Assembly: GCA_002319075.1 (NCBI GenBank)
Contig: NVQB01000001.1
Span: 372,001 to 436,000 of the forward strand
DNA from: Sphingobacteriaceae bacterium
GTDB lineage: Bacteria > Bacteroidota > Bacteroidia > B-17B0 > Aurantibacillaceae
Reading direction: 5' to 3'
DNA: 64,000 bases
Shown: positions 31,224 to 40,691 of the stretch, piece by piece
Numbering within the stretch: the first letter of the stretch is position 1
How the letters are laid out: each line of letters opens with the position of its first letter
The notes under the pieces: model-generated
Told to the model about the DNA's origin: nothing
The model's database searches: none
The model's input: the letters and a program-made list of their open reading frames with translations, nothing else
Translations under genes and position numbers: made by a program

Positions 31224-33659
31224 ATGACTAAAATTTATTTAACCCTATGCTTAAACTTTATTCTCATTTTAGGAGCCAGGAGCCAGATTAATGGCGTTAT
31301 CAGGGGCAATGTAAAAGATAAAAATACACAGGAGTATATTATTGGGGCAAGCATTTTTATCGAAGGAACTACTACGGGTGTGTCATCAGATATTGATGGT
31401 AATTATAAATTAACCGTACCTGTTGGCACGTATCGCCTCAAAGCATCTTTTGTTGGCTATTCCACCATTCTGAAAGAAAACATCGTTGTTACTTCTGGCA
31501 ATGCTCAAATTATCAATTTTGAAATGGAGCCCTCTTCTTCTGAATTATCGGAGGTTGAAGTAACCTTTGATAAAGGAAAATCGGCGGTTGCAACAGATAT
31601 GATCACACCGCTGTCGGTTCAGCAGTTAACCACTGAAGAAATTAAAAGTAATCCTGGAGGAAACTACGATGTTTCTAAAGTGATACAAACTTTGCCGGGT
31701 GTTGGCGGATCTGCGGGAGGTGCGGCACGAAATGACATTATTATAAGGGGTGGCGCACCAAACGAAAATGTATATTATCTCGACGGCGTTGAAATTCCTG
31801 TTTTAAATCACTTTCAAACGCAGGGAAGCAGCGGTGGGGCTACGGGCATTTTAAATGTATCATTTATTGAAGACGTTAAATTAAGTTCAAGTGCGTTTGA
31901 CGCTAAATACGACAATGCACTTGCATCCACTTTCATTATTAAACAAAGAGAAGGGAACCCCGAAAAATTATCAGGCAACCTGAGAATAGCAGGAACAGAA
32001 GCTGCTGCAACACTGGAGGGTCCTTTAGGAAAAAAAACAAACTTCTTAGCATCGGCAAGAAGATCGTATCTGCAATACCTTTTTGAATTAATTGATTTGC
32101 CTATCCGTCCAAATTTTTGGGATTTTCAGTATAAAGTCACACACAAGTTTAATGATAAGACAACACTTACTGCGATTGGAATTGGCGGCATAGATGAGTT
32201 TGCATTTGCGACACCGAAAAACTCAAGTCCTGAAAACATTTATATCACCAGATCATTGCCCTACATTAATCAATGGAATTACACTACCGGCTTTTCTTTA
32301 AAACGTTTGATCGATAAAGGTTTTATGAATTTTACGGTGAGCCGCAACATGTTTAATAACGCGCTGGATAAATTTGAAGATGACAAACAACTAGAAGATA
32401 AGCGCACTTTTAAATTACGCTCACAGGAAATTGAAAATAAATTCAGATGGGACATCAATAAATATGTTAATGGTTGGAAAATCAGTGGTGGTGTTATGGC
32501 CCAGTATGTGAAATATAACACCAAATTATTTAGCCAGGTTACAAATGCATTATCTGATTCACTGGGAAACGAAATAGCACCAGCCACAAAAATCACTTTT
32601 AACAGCGCTATTGAGTTTTTTAAATATGGCGCTTTCGCAACCGTTGCAAAGAATATTTTAAATCAAAAACTCTTGGTATCATTTGGTTTAAGAACAGACA
32701 TGAACAGCTTTATAATAGATGGCAACAATCCACTCAATACTTTATCTCCCCGCCTATCGCTTGCCTATCATGTAAGTTCAAAGTTTGACATAACCGGATC
32801 TATTGGCAGTTATTATAAAATTCCAACCTACACTACTTTGGGTTACCGCGATGCAAATAATGTCCTGGTAAATAAATCCATGAAGTACATTCAATCCAAT
32901 CATTATGTAATAGGAACTCAATTTTTACCAAATGAAAGCCTGCGCTTTACGGTAGAGGGTTTTTATAAGCAGTACGCTAGTTACCCGGTATCAGCAGCAA
33001 ATGGCATTTCATTAGCTAATCAGGGTGCCGACTTTGGCTCTATTGGAAGTGAAAAAATAAACAGTAATGGTAAAGGAGAATGTTATGGCTTTGAATTTTT
33101 TGTACAACAAAAATTAGTGAAAAAAATATTCTATGTATTCAGCTACACTTTTGTGAGAAGCACCTTTTCAGGATCAGACAACAAATTAATAGTTTCTTCT
33201 TGGGATAACCAACACCTGATTTCTGCTACTCTTGGCTATAAATTTAAAAAGAACTGGCAATTGGGTTTAAAATACAGGCTATCCGGCGGATTGCCTTACA
33301 CTCCGTTTGACTTAACTGCATCACAGCAAAATTATTTACTGCTGGGAACCGGTGTTTTAGATTATTCAAAATTAAATTCAAAACGACTTGATCTTTTTAA
33401 TCAGCTGGACTTAAGGGTAGATAAAAAATTTAACTTTAAACGTACTTCTTTAGATCTATTCGTTGATGTCCAAAACATCTTATTGTTCCGTCAGCAAAGC
33501 GCGCCAAACTATACTTTTAAAAGGAACGCTGATAATACCGGGTTTGAGACAACAGATGGCAATCCGGTTAAAAACGATGGGTCAAATGCTATACCGGTTA
33601 TTCTGCAAAACGATGATCTTTCGGCTACACCAACAATAGGGATTATATTTGAATTTTGA
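31224..33659 (+). CDS. TonB-dependent receptor with CarboxypepD-regulatory-like domain
   Basis: An 811-residue outer-membrane receptor. The ATG at 31224 gives the signal peptide TKIYLTLCLNFILILGARSQ; the promoter -7 box overlaps the only earlier start, excluding it. An N-terminal carboxypeptidase-regulatory-like domain (about 25-110), a TonB plug (about 130-240, with GGAPNENVYYLDGVEIPVLN) and a large barrel ending in Phe (IGIIFEF) follow. No SusD homologue accompanies it, so polysaccharide uptake is unlikely; a metal chelate or another small ligand is possible. MarR is divergent; YdeI follows 26 bp downstream. Confidence 0.92.
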   Translation: MTKIYLTLCLNFILILGARSQINGVIRGNVKDKNTQEYIIGASIFIEGTTTGVSSDIDGNYKLTVPVGTYRLKASFVGYSTILKENIVVTSGNAQIINFEMEPSSSELSEVEVTFDKGKSAVATDMITPLSVQQLTTEEIKSNPGGNYDVSKVIQTLPGVGGSAGGAARNDIIIRGGAPNENVYYLDGVEIPVLNHFQTQGSSGGATGILNVSFIEDVKLSSSAFDAKYDNALASTFIIKQREGNPEKLSGNLRIAGTEAAATLEGPLGKKTNFLASARRSYLQYLFELIDLPIRPNFWDFQYKVTHKFNDKTTLTAIGIGGIDEFAFATPKNSSPENIYITRSLPYINQWNYTTGFSLKRLIDKGFMNFTVSRNMFNNALDKFEDDKQLEDKRTFKLRSQEIENKFRWDINKYVNGWKISGGVMAQYVKYNTKLFSQVTNALSDSLGNEIAPATKITFNSAIEFFKYGAFATVAKNILNQKLLVSFGLRTDMNSFIIDGNNPLNTLSPRLSLAYHVSSKFDITGSIGSYYKIPTYTTLGYRDANNVLVNKSMKYIQSNHYVIGTQFLPNESLRFTVEGFYKQYASYPVSAANGISLANQGADFGSIGSEKINSNGKGECYGFEFFVQQKLVKKIFYVFSYTFVRSTFSGSDNKLIVSSWDNQHLISATLGYKFKKNWQLGLKYRLSGGLPYTPFDLTASQQNYLLLGTGVLDYSKLNSKRLDLFNQLDLRVDKKFNFKRTSLDLFVDVQNILLFRQQSAPNYTFKRNADNTGFETTDGNPVKNDGSNAIPVILQNDDLSATPTIGIIFEF

Positions 33660-33685
33660 GTTTTTAATAATTTCAAAAAAATACG

Positions 33686-34279
33686 ATGCTTGAAAACGGA
33701 AAACAAACCTTTTATGCGAAAGACAGAAAAGCCTGGCGCAAATGGCTCGAGAAAAATCATAAGAATGAAAAAAGCATTTGGCTGATTATTTATCGTAAAG
33801 AAAGCAATGTTCCCAGTATTTATTATCCGGAAGCAGTTGATGAAGCTTTATGCTTTGGCTGGATTGATAGCAAGCCAAATAAAAGAGATGATGAGAGTTA
33901 TTACCAGTTTTTTTCAATAAGAAATCCGAAAAGTAACTGGAGCAAAGTCAACAAAGACAAAGTAGCAAACTTAATAAAGGATGGTTTGATGACTGCTTCA
34001 GGACAGTATCTGATTGATCTTGCAAAGCAAAATGGAACCTGGACAGCCCTGGATGATGTTGAAAAAATTATACTACCTAAGGATCTTGAAACTTTATTCA
34101 AAAAAAATAAAAAAGCCCGGCTTAATTTTTCAAATTTTCCCCGTTCCGCTAAAAGAGGCATACTTGAATGGATCTTGCATGCGAAGAAACCTGAAACGAG
34201 AAAAAAAAGAATTGAAGAAACCGTAAAATTAGCTGAACTAGCTATTAAGGCCAATCATCCAAAACAAAGTAGTAAATGA
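33686..34279 (+). CDS. YdeI/OmpD-associated family protein
   Basis: A 197-residue cytoplasmic protein with family marks: YAKDRKAWRKWLEKNH near the start, YPEAVDEALCFGWIDSKPNK in the centre, FSIRNPKSNWSKVNKDKVA, and a basic C-terminal helix pair (PETRKKRIEETVKLA). The family is poorly defined and includes proteins linked to polymyxin or bacteriocin tolerance. It may be co-transcribed with the TonB receptor. Confidence 0.88.
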   Translation: MLENGKQTFYAKDRKAWRKWLEKNHKNEKSIWLIIYRKESNVPSIYYPEAVDEALCFGWIDSKPNKRDDESYYQFFSIRNPKSNWSKVNKDKVANLIKDGLMTASGQYLIDLAKQNGTWTALDDVEKIILPKDLETLFKKNKKARLNFSNFPRSAKRGILEWILHAKKPETRKKRIEETVKLAELAIKANHPKQSSK

Positions 34280-34482
34280 TTCTTTTCAGGAAGCAGAGTA
34301 TAAACAACCCTCAACACACGGATACTATTTTTTGCTGTATTTATGAGATTGCACATCATTAGTAATGCGGGAGCGATTTTGTTATAGTGCTACAAAGAGC
34401 CTTTGGCGGAACTGCAGAAATGCATTCCGGTAAAACAAAATAGATCGTTGCAACTTAATGAAGCTATAACTAATACTATCTA

Positions 34483-34941
34483 TCAGGCAGCATGTTTCTT
34501 TCTTGATTTAATTATAATCTCACCATTTATGGAAGCCCATTCCGCAAATACGGCATATTGCGCCAGTAAACTCTGACCCAGCTCCGTCAGTTCGTATTCT
34601 ACCCTCGGCGGCACCTCAGGATAAATTTTCCGGGTAATTAATCCATCACCTTCTAAATTGCGCAGTGTAACGGTTAGCATGCGCTGAGAAACATCACCGA
34701 TCTTATTCTTCAATTCGTTAAATCTCATTTTTCCAAATCCACCGAGCGCAAGGATAGAAAGCATGCTCCATTTATCACTGATTCTTGAAATAATGTCTCT
34801 TATGGGACATATTTGAAAGCGCGTGGTCTGGGCTACCTCAAAAATTTCTTTATATTTTTTTTCAGCCGCTGTGTCTTTGTTACCCCTAATAGTTACACCA
34901 GTGTTACTTTGTGATGCCCGTGTGCCCTCTTGTTTGTTCAT
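34483..34941 (-). CDS. HxlR family transcriptional regulator
   Basis: A 152-residue winged-helix regulator: about 45 variable N-terminal residues, then CPIRDIISRISDKWSMLSIL, GFGKMRFNELKNKIGDVSQRML (recognition helix), NLEGDGLITRKIYPEVPPRV (wing) and EYELTELG. The Cys at the domain start, CPIRD, is the usual redox- or aldehyde-sensing position of HxlR regulators. It is divergent from an NmrA-like oxidoreductase, a standard arrangement in which HxlR represses or activates that gene through the inverted repeat between them. Confidence 0.92.
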   Translation of the reverse strand: MNKQEGTRASQSNTGVTIRGNKDTAAEKKYKEIFEVAQTTRFQICPIRDIISRISDKWSMLSILALGGFGKMRFNELKNKIGDVSQRMLTVTLRNLEGDGLITRKIYPEVPPRVEYELTELGQSLLAQYAVFAEWASINGEIIIKSRKKHAA

Positions 34942-34978
34942 TAGTTACTATTTAGTTTTGAGTTATTAAAAGTAACTA
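34942..34978. promoter_or_regulatory. HxlR operator candidate and promoter of the NmrA-like gene
   Basis: TAGTTACT at 34942-34949 and AGTAACTA at 34971-34978 form a perfect 8-bp inverted repeat with a 21-base spacer. A -7 box TAGTTTTG (34953-34960) lies inside it and points to the oxidoreductase gene at 35002. Position and symmetry suggest control by the adjacent HxlR protein. Confidence 0.6.
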
Positions 34979-35001
34979 TTAATCTCTAAAAAACAAAAAA
35001 A

Positions 35002-35856
35002 ATGAACAACAAAATCTTAGTAACAGGTGCTACTGGTACGATTGGCCAGGCACTAATTAAAGGCCTTCAAAACAAAAACACATCCTTTGTAGCAGGAGTT
35101 CGCGACACAAAACAGGCAGCAGAAAAAATTCCGGGTACTACTCTCGTACGATTTGATTTCGGAGATCCATCTACTTACGAAACAGCTACCGAAGGCGTGA
35201 ATAAAGTTTTCTTATTGGGCCCACCCTTAAATTTGAATCTTGTAGAGCTCATTTCCCCGTTTATTGATTTTTTAAAAAAGAAAAATATTACACGCGTTGT
35301 ATACGTTTCGGCCCTTGCTATGGAAAAGGTAAAAGAATTACCGTTTCATGTTACTCTTGTTAAAAAACTGCAGGATGAAGGATTTGATTATACCATTCTC
35401 AATCTCTCTTTTTTTTCTCAGAATTTTAAAAGCTATGAATGGGATAATATTAAAGAGCGTGGTATTACGTATATGCCCGCCGGAACTGGAAAAGTTGGCT
35501 TTGTAGATGTTTATGATATTGGCGAGGCAGCGGCCATTGTTTTAACAGAAGAAGGGCATGAGAAAAAAACATACCAGTTAACCGGTCCTGATTTATTAAG
35601 CTACGGTGATGCCGCAGAGATCCTAAGCGAAGTAACAGGTAAAACAATAGTATATCCAAATCCGAGTCCGGAAGAATATACATCTGTTCTTAAAAGCGCA
35701 GGTGCTCCTGATTTTATTGCACCTTACATGATTAGCGTTTATTCGTTGATCGCGAACAATGAGGTAAGTGTATTAACAGATGATATTGAAAAAATTACGG
35801 GTAAGAAACCACAAACATTAAAAGCAGTTTTAAGCAGAGATTTTCAATCTTTATAA
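35002..35856 (+). CDS. NmrA-like NAD(P)-binding oxidoreductase
   Basis: A 284-residue atypical short-chain dehydrogenase: the Rossmann motif GATGTIGQALIKGL at about 8-21, FDFGDPSTYETA, VVYVSALAME, and a C-terminal half like NmrA/QOR2 proteins (YQLTGPDLLSYGDAAEIL). These are NAD(P)H-dependent quinone or aldehyde reductases or redox sensors. The divergent HxlR regulator and operator suggest induction by reactive electrophiles, which is inference. Confidence 0.9.
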   Translation: MNNKILVTGATGTIGQALIKGLQNKNTSFVAGVRDTKQAAEKIPGTTLVRFDFGDPSTYETATEGVNKVFLLGPPLNLNLVELISPFIDFLKKKNITRVVYVSALAMEKVKELPFHVTLVKKLQDEGFDYTILNLSFFSQNFKSYEWDNIKERGITYMPAGTGKVGFVDVYDIGEAAAIVLTEEGHEKKTYQLTGPDLLSYGDAAEILSEVTGKTIVYPNPSPEEYTSVLKSAGAPDFIAPYMISVYSLIANNEVSVLTDDIEKITGKKPQTLKAVLSRDFQSL

Positions 35857-36128
35857 AAAATCAATATAAACGGGTAGCATAAATATACGTTTTATAATTT
35901 AATGGCCACGGGGTATAATAACGCAGGCCCATTCAAATCGGGCTTTGAGGTTTGAAGCAGTTGAGAGTGAAGAGGTGTTAATGTCATAGTTTATTCTAAA
36001 CTTAATTTCGCTGCTGAGAACATGCTTGAAGGATTGATAGAGAAAGTCGGATCGGCCGCGCCATCCAGCAGGTTGCCAAAGTTTCAGTTAAGACTTGCTG
36101 TTGCCGAACCTCTTACCATACTAAAAGC
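35857..36128. other. Gene-free stretch
   Basis: Between the oxidoreductase and the terminator of the DUF4397 gene. A 31-codon protein-like piece on the minus strand (GNLLDGAADPTFSINPS, about 35998-36080) could be the tail of a lost gene, but nothing else supports one. Confidence 0.35.
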
Positions 36129-36162
36129 AAAAAAAGGCTGCTCAGAAATGGAGCAGCCTTTT
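36129..36162 (-). terminator. Intrinsic terminator of the DUF4397 gene
   Basis: On the minus strand a perfect 12-bp stem, AAAAGGCTGCTC / GAGCAGCCTTTT, with a 7-base loop ends in a T-run, 21 bp after the stop of the DUF4397 gene. Confidence 0.85.
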
Positions 36163-36182
36163 CACACAAAAACTGTGAGTTA

Positions 36183-37964
36183 CTATTTCACAATTTTATA
36201 AGTTAATGTAGCACCCTGGCTCGTTACTTTTAGAAAGTAGATACCAGCGTTTAAATTGTGTGTATTAAATTCTAACAGACCGGATTCAGAATTTTGCGTT
36301 TCAATTATCTTTCCGCTTAAATCTGATAATTGCACGTCTGTTTTTAAATTACTGTTCTTGATGGTGATTTGATCAGCAAAAGGATTTGGATATACTGAAA
36401 CAGAACTGCGCAGATCAACTTGTTCATTTATGCCTGTGATAGTACCAGTAGTTAGGGCTGGAAGAGGAATTAATGTTCCACCGCTTGCCAAAGCTACCCA
36501 AAGACCGAATGAAGGGCCGTTACTATTATTAGCCGGAGTTAAAAATCCACTGGCTAAAACAGTAATAGCGCTTCCTGAAAGTCCTAATGTGTTTAACGGT
36601 GCCAAATAAGTGGCCACTGTAGCTGTTCCTGCTGTATTTGTAACATACAAAGTATAATTTCCTGACGGAGTATTAGAGGCTAAAGGCAAGTACCCTGTTG
36701 AATTGTAGCTTCCATAAGTTATATTAGAAACAACAGTTCCGGCTCCTTCTGCCGCAACATTTACTGCAGGTGCGTCAGTTGAACCATGAAATACCAACAC
36801 GTCGGTATTAATTGCGTTTAGTGCGCGTTCTCTTACAGAAGCATTTGCAATTAAATTAAAAGCCGCTGTAGACGAACCTGGTGTATATCCTGAACCACTA
36901 ACAATTCCGCTCGCGATCAATTGGTATTTTGAAGCTGAAGATAGATTATAAGTAAATGTAGCTAAGGCAGAAGCCACACTGGTGCTTGTTGGCGGAGCAA
37001 TATAAACGGTTACAGTTTGCCCTGCCGGAACATCAATAAAAGGAGAAGCAGTTCTAAAAGCAAAATCATTGATCAGAACAATAGGAGCCGTGCCGGTTGC
37101 AGCTGATTGAAACCAAACGTCTACTTGCGTAGCCGCCGCATCAGCGCAATTATGGATAGCTTGTAATCGCGTAGAAGTGATAGTGGAACTTGGTAGTGGA
37201 ATTAATGATCCTGCCGCTGGAGTAGCTACATACAGGCCAAAAGCTGGTCCATTACTATTAGTTGCCGGATTTAAAAACCCACTTGCCAGTACCGTTAGTG
37301 CTGCGCCACCTAAACCTAAAGTAGATAATGGAGCAACGTACTCAGCCACTACATTTTCCGAAAACTGGTCGCGTACCTGGATATTGTAGTTAGCTGTAGG
37401 CAGGTTTAAATAAGGTGCGAAAGCCGGATAAGAGGCGTTGTTTACGAGTACGTTGGGCAAGGTAGGATTAACACCCGTTAATGGCGCAACGATGTCCACA
37501 GTGGGTGCATCTGTACTGCCATGATGTACCAATATACTGGTTGTAGTCGCATTTGGCGCAGCGGCAACGCCTGCTGTGTAAGTGCTCAACATAAAAGGTG
37601 CCATAGCGTTTGAAGGGCTGTAACCGGTTGGAGAAACAATTCCATCTGCCACTACAATATTTAAACTGTTAGGAATAAAGTTAACAGTGAAGGTAGCAAT
37701 GGATTGTGTAGAGGCTGTTGATGTTCCCGGCGCCACACCTATTGTTAAGACTGTTGCCGCAGGAATATTCGTAAATGTTTGTGATGAATAACGAAACTGA
37801 AGATCGTTAATCAATAAGCTTGTACCTGCATAAATGTCTACAGTGCCAGCGGCTGCATCGGCACAGTTGTGAATCACTTGTAGCGAGGCTGTTTGCGCTT
37901 TGGCTGTAAAAATCAGGGAGCTAAATGTTAAAGCAATTCCCAGGATAAATAGTTTTTTTGTCAT
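36183..37964 (-). CDS. Cell-surface protein with two DUF4397 domain pairs and T9SS sorting domain
   Basis: A 593-residue secreted protein: signal peptide (KLFILGIALTFSSLIFTAKAQ), then two long homologous halves (about 24-265 and 266-505), each built of DUF4397 modules with the signature LQ(V/A)IHNCADAAA and a second VHHGSTDAP / VFHGSTDAP. Last comes a type IX sorting domain of about 80 residues (YPNPFADQITIKN ... LNAGIYFLKV). The halves also share the repeat SGFL(N/T)PA(T/N)NSNGP, showing internal duplication. Probably a surface or matrix protein. A strong terminator follows. Confidence 0.92.
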   Translation of the reverse strand: MTKKLFILGIALTFSSLIFTAKAQTASLQVIHNCADAAAGTVDIYAGTSLLINDLQFRYSSQTFTNIPAATVLTIGVAPGTSTASTQSIATFTVNFIPNSLNIVVADGIVSPTGYSPSNAMAPFMLSTYTAGVAAAPNATTTSILVHHGSTDAPTVDIVAPLTGVNPTLPNVLVNNASYPAFAPYLNLPTANYNIQVRDQFSENVVAEYVAPLSTLGLGGAALTVLASGFLNPATNSNGPAFGLYVATPAAGSLIPLPSSTITSTRLQAIHNCADAAATQVDVWFQSAATGTAPIVLINDFAFRTASPFIDVPAGQTVTVYIAPPTSTSVASALATFTYNLSSASKYQLIASGIVSGSGYTPGSSTAAFNLIANASVRERALNAINTDVLVFHGSTDAPAVNVAAEGAGTVVSNITYGSYNSTGYLPLASNTPSGNYTLYVTNTAGTATVATYLAPLNTLGLSGSAITVLASGFLTPANNSNGPSFGLWVALASGGTLIPLPALTTGTITGINEQVDLRSSVSVYPNPFADQITIKNSNLKTDVQLSDLSGKIIETQNSESGLLEFNTHNLNAGIYFLKVTSQGATLTYKIVK

Positions 37965-38228
37965 TTTTTTAGGTTTTAAAGGTTTTTAATACATTTATAA
38001 TTAACCAGGACTCTTTGCCCTTACTACTATGTCGTGCCAAAAAACAATTACCCTACAGTTAAAAACTAAAAATATGTTAAACAGTATTTTTACTCAGATG
38101 CCGATTTTATTTGCAAACTAGTTGTGATAAGTCGCATCAAGCCCCGCAGTTATTACCGCAACAATGTTTGTAAGAATTCTTTTGAGAAAACATCCTTCTT
38201 AAAATAAAGGACAGTCTACTGTTTTTAT

Positions 38229-40691
38229 TTACTTGTTCGTATTAAAGTCGAACCTCAAACCAAAATTTGGGTAAAACCTGGCTGCATAGTTATTTTTGAC
38301 AGTAACGTTTTCTTGTTCTTTATTAATGACGTACTGGCGCACTACAAGATTATTAAAACTCAAGACATTCCATATATCGAGATAGAGTAGCAAAGTGTGT
38401 TGTTTCCGCTTTCCCGTTTTAATCAACCACTGAACTTTCAAATTGAGATTATTAAAAGCAGGATTTCTTGCAGAATTAATCGCACCCGCTATTAACAAAT
38501 GGTTTCCTGATAAGGTATCTAATACTATGGGTGTATAAGGAGATCCGGAAGCGTAACGAAAATCTAAGCTATAGGAATAAGGAAAAATCCATTTTTTACC
38601 CGCATTTTTGCGAGCATAGTTTATTATCAAATTACAAGAATGCCGCTGATCGAAATAAAAGGGATAAGCAATATCCTGCAAGTTTCTCCGGCGTGAGCTT
38701 TCAGATAAAGCGTAAGACATCCATCCGCTTAAATTTCCCTGTTCCTTTTTCAAAATAAATTCTACGCCTTTTGCTTCACCATAGCCCTGATTTGTAAAAT
38801 TTAAACTTTTGTCGAACATAACGAGTTTGTCATATTTTTTGTAGTAGGCTTCTACCCTCGCCTCCAGACTGCCACGTATTTTTTTTGTTACAGATAAAAT
38901 CGTATGCTGGCACTGATTCGATGTTAGTTTTTTATTTTGATTTAACTGGTAAAGAACAGGCGCCTGATTGAATACACCCCAGCTGCCCGAAACTAGTGTA
39001 TTCCTTGTTAACTGGTAAGCCACTGTCAAGCGAGGTGAAATATCGTAAGCAGCATTCAACTGTGAGTAATCCAGTCTTGCCCCAACGTTTAATAGAATTC
39101 GTTTTAAGATGGTGGCATCATAAAAAGCATACGCGGCAGAAGTCACGTTTGTAGTATTCAAACGAATATTCAGAAGCAGATGCGCCGTGTCGGTGATGGC
39201 AATATCTGTAGCGCGGTAATAATCAAAAACACTTAGCTTGTCATCTTCTAAATTTAATTCAATACCCGTTTTAATTTTGCTTTGAGAATTCAGATAATGC
39301 GTGAGGTCTTCTCGTAAGCCATAGGTAGTATTGTTGGTGTTATAATAGTATTTGCCAAATTTCGAAGAAGTAGTTAAGCCCGAATGCAGGAACGAAGTTT
39401 TACTGTAAGTCTTTTTTCCCATCACGGTTTGCACCTGTAAATTTTGAGCATTGATAGTATTTTTAGCTCTTAATTTCAGGCGGAAGTCTGGCGAGTGCGT
39501 AAAGTCAAGGTTATCCACCACATTAATGGAGGTTACACTTACTTTTGTTTTTTCATTTACAATATACGTGAGCTTACTACTTACGTCACCCATAAAAAAA
39601 GCTTTTGAATGCTGGTTCAGATTTAGCAGATCAAGATTATTTTTTCTTACTCCCACAATGAAACTGAATTTATTTTTAATAAGCGGCCCCTGCAACAGAG
39701 CCGAGTTATTTAAAACACTAAAATCCACATTGCCTTTAAACGTTTGAAAGTCGCCTGTTTTGGTGGTCAGATTAAAAACGGAGGACATAGACTGACCGTA
39801 ATTTGAAGCATATCCTCCCGTAAGCACTTCAGCTTTCTCAAGCATATCAGGATTAAAAACCGATTGGCCGATAGAATAAAAAGGAAATGACAATTTGATA
39901 TTATCCAGAAGAAATTGATTTTCGAATGACTCCCCTCCCCGTATGTGAATATTAGAAGTTCCATAAATATCAATGCGGCCCAGCACGCCAGGCAGTGCAG
40001 TTAAACTGTTAAGGGGATCGTTGGAAATGCCTTTGTTCATCTGTAATTGCGCCTGATTCAACTCCATCTGGCTCACTGAGGCGCGCTCAATGATCTTATC
40101 AGAAGTTACAATTGTTTCAGACAAAGTAATTGCTTCGGGAGAAAGTGGTATTGAGAACTTTGTTGATTTACCTGTTACCTGTATGGGTGAGGCGTATGCC
40201 CGGTATCCAAAGTTGCTTATCAATAAGATGTGCGAGCCTTCTGGAACATTCCGCAATGTAAATTTCCCCTCAAAATCGGTTAAAGTGGAAAAGGAAGCAT
40301 CTTTTATTTTTACGGCAGCATAAGGCAAAGGATCGCCCGCAACACTGTCGCGCACACTACCCGAAATAGTAAAACGCGGTTTATTACCAGGCATCAGCAC
40401 CACCTGCTTATCAATAATTTCCCATTCAATATTACAAGGTTTCAAAATTTTATCCAGAGCTTCAGTAAGCGAAACAGAATTTAAATTTACAGTAACACGT
40501 TGTGAAAGGTTAATGGTGCTGCCATAAGTAAAACTTAAACCTTCCTTTTCACCCAAATCAGCCAGCACTTCCGACAACAGTTTGTTTGCAGCAGTTAGAG
40601 TTATTCTTTTTTCCTGCAAGCGCTCCTGGCCAATAGCGCCAAGGCTAAACAATAGAAATAGTTTAATAACTAAAAAAAATTTCATCGGCAT
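38229..40691 (-). CDS. TonB-dependent receptor with STN signalling domain
   Basis: A roughly 820-residue outer-membrane receptor. After the signal peptide (FFLVIKLFLLFSLGAIGQ) comes an STN domain (about 25-100), used by FecA-like receptors to contact an anti-sigma factor. Then follow a CarboxypepD-regulatory-like domain (about 110-195), a plug (about 215-325, NIHIRGGESFENQFLLDNI) and a barrel ending FGLRFDFNTNK. Start at 40691, where TAATG overlaps the FecR stop; the GTG at 40697 is less likely. With FecR and the ECF sigma factor directly upstream it forms a complete cell-surface signalling system. Ligand unknown; no SusD present. Confidence 0.92.
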   Translation of the reverse strand: MPMKFFLVIKLFLLFSLGAIGQERLQEKRITLTAANKLLSEVLADLGEKEGLSFTYGSTINLSQRVTVNLNSVSLTEALDKILKPCNIEWEIIDKQVVLMPGNKPRFTISGSVRDSVAGDPLPYAAVKIKDASFSTLTDFEGKFTLRNVPEGSHILLISNFGYRAYASPIQVTGKSTKFSIPLSPEAITLSETIVTSDKIIERASVSQMELNQAQLQMNKGISNDPLNSLTALPGVLGRIDIYGTSNIHIRGGESFENQFLLDNIKLSFPFYSIGQSVFNPDMLEKAEVLTGGYASNYGQSMSSVFNLTTKTGDFQTFKGNVDFSVLNNSALLQGPLIKNKFSFIVGVRKNNLDLLNLNQHSKAFFMGDVSSKLTYIVNEKTKVSVTSINVVDNLDFTHSPDFRLKLRAKNTINAQNLQVQTVMGKKTYSKTSFLHSGLTTSSKFGKYYYNTNNTTYGLREDLTHYLNSQSKIKTGIELNLEDDKLSVFDYYRATDIAITDTAHLLLNIRLNTTNVTSAAYAFYDATILKRILLNVGARLDYSQLNAAYDISPRLTVAYQLTRNTLVSGSWGVFNQAPVLYQLNQNKKLTSNQCQHTILSVTKKIRGSLEARVEAYYKKYDKLVMFDKSLNFTNQGYGEAKGVEFILKKEQGNLSGWMSYALSESSRRRNLQDIAYPFYFDQRHSCNLIINYARKNAGKKWIFPYSYSLDFRYASGSPYTPIVLDTLSGNHLLIAGAINSARNPAFNNLNLKVQWLIKTGKRKQHTLLLYLDIWNVLSFNNLVVRQYVINKEQENVTVKNNYAARFYPNFGLRFDFNTNK

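Noticed and set aside
36021-36180. Plus-strand frame beginning MLEGLIEKVGS
   Set aside because: It runs through the terminator of the DUF4397 gene and into its 3' end; no protein features.
36183-37964. Repeated segments inside the DUF4397 gene as DNA repeats
   Set aside because: They are explained by duplication of protein domains, not by a mobile or CRISPR-like repeat.
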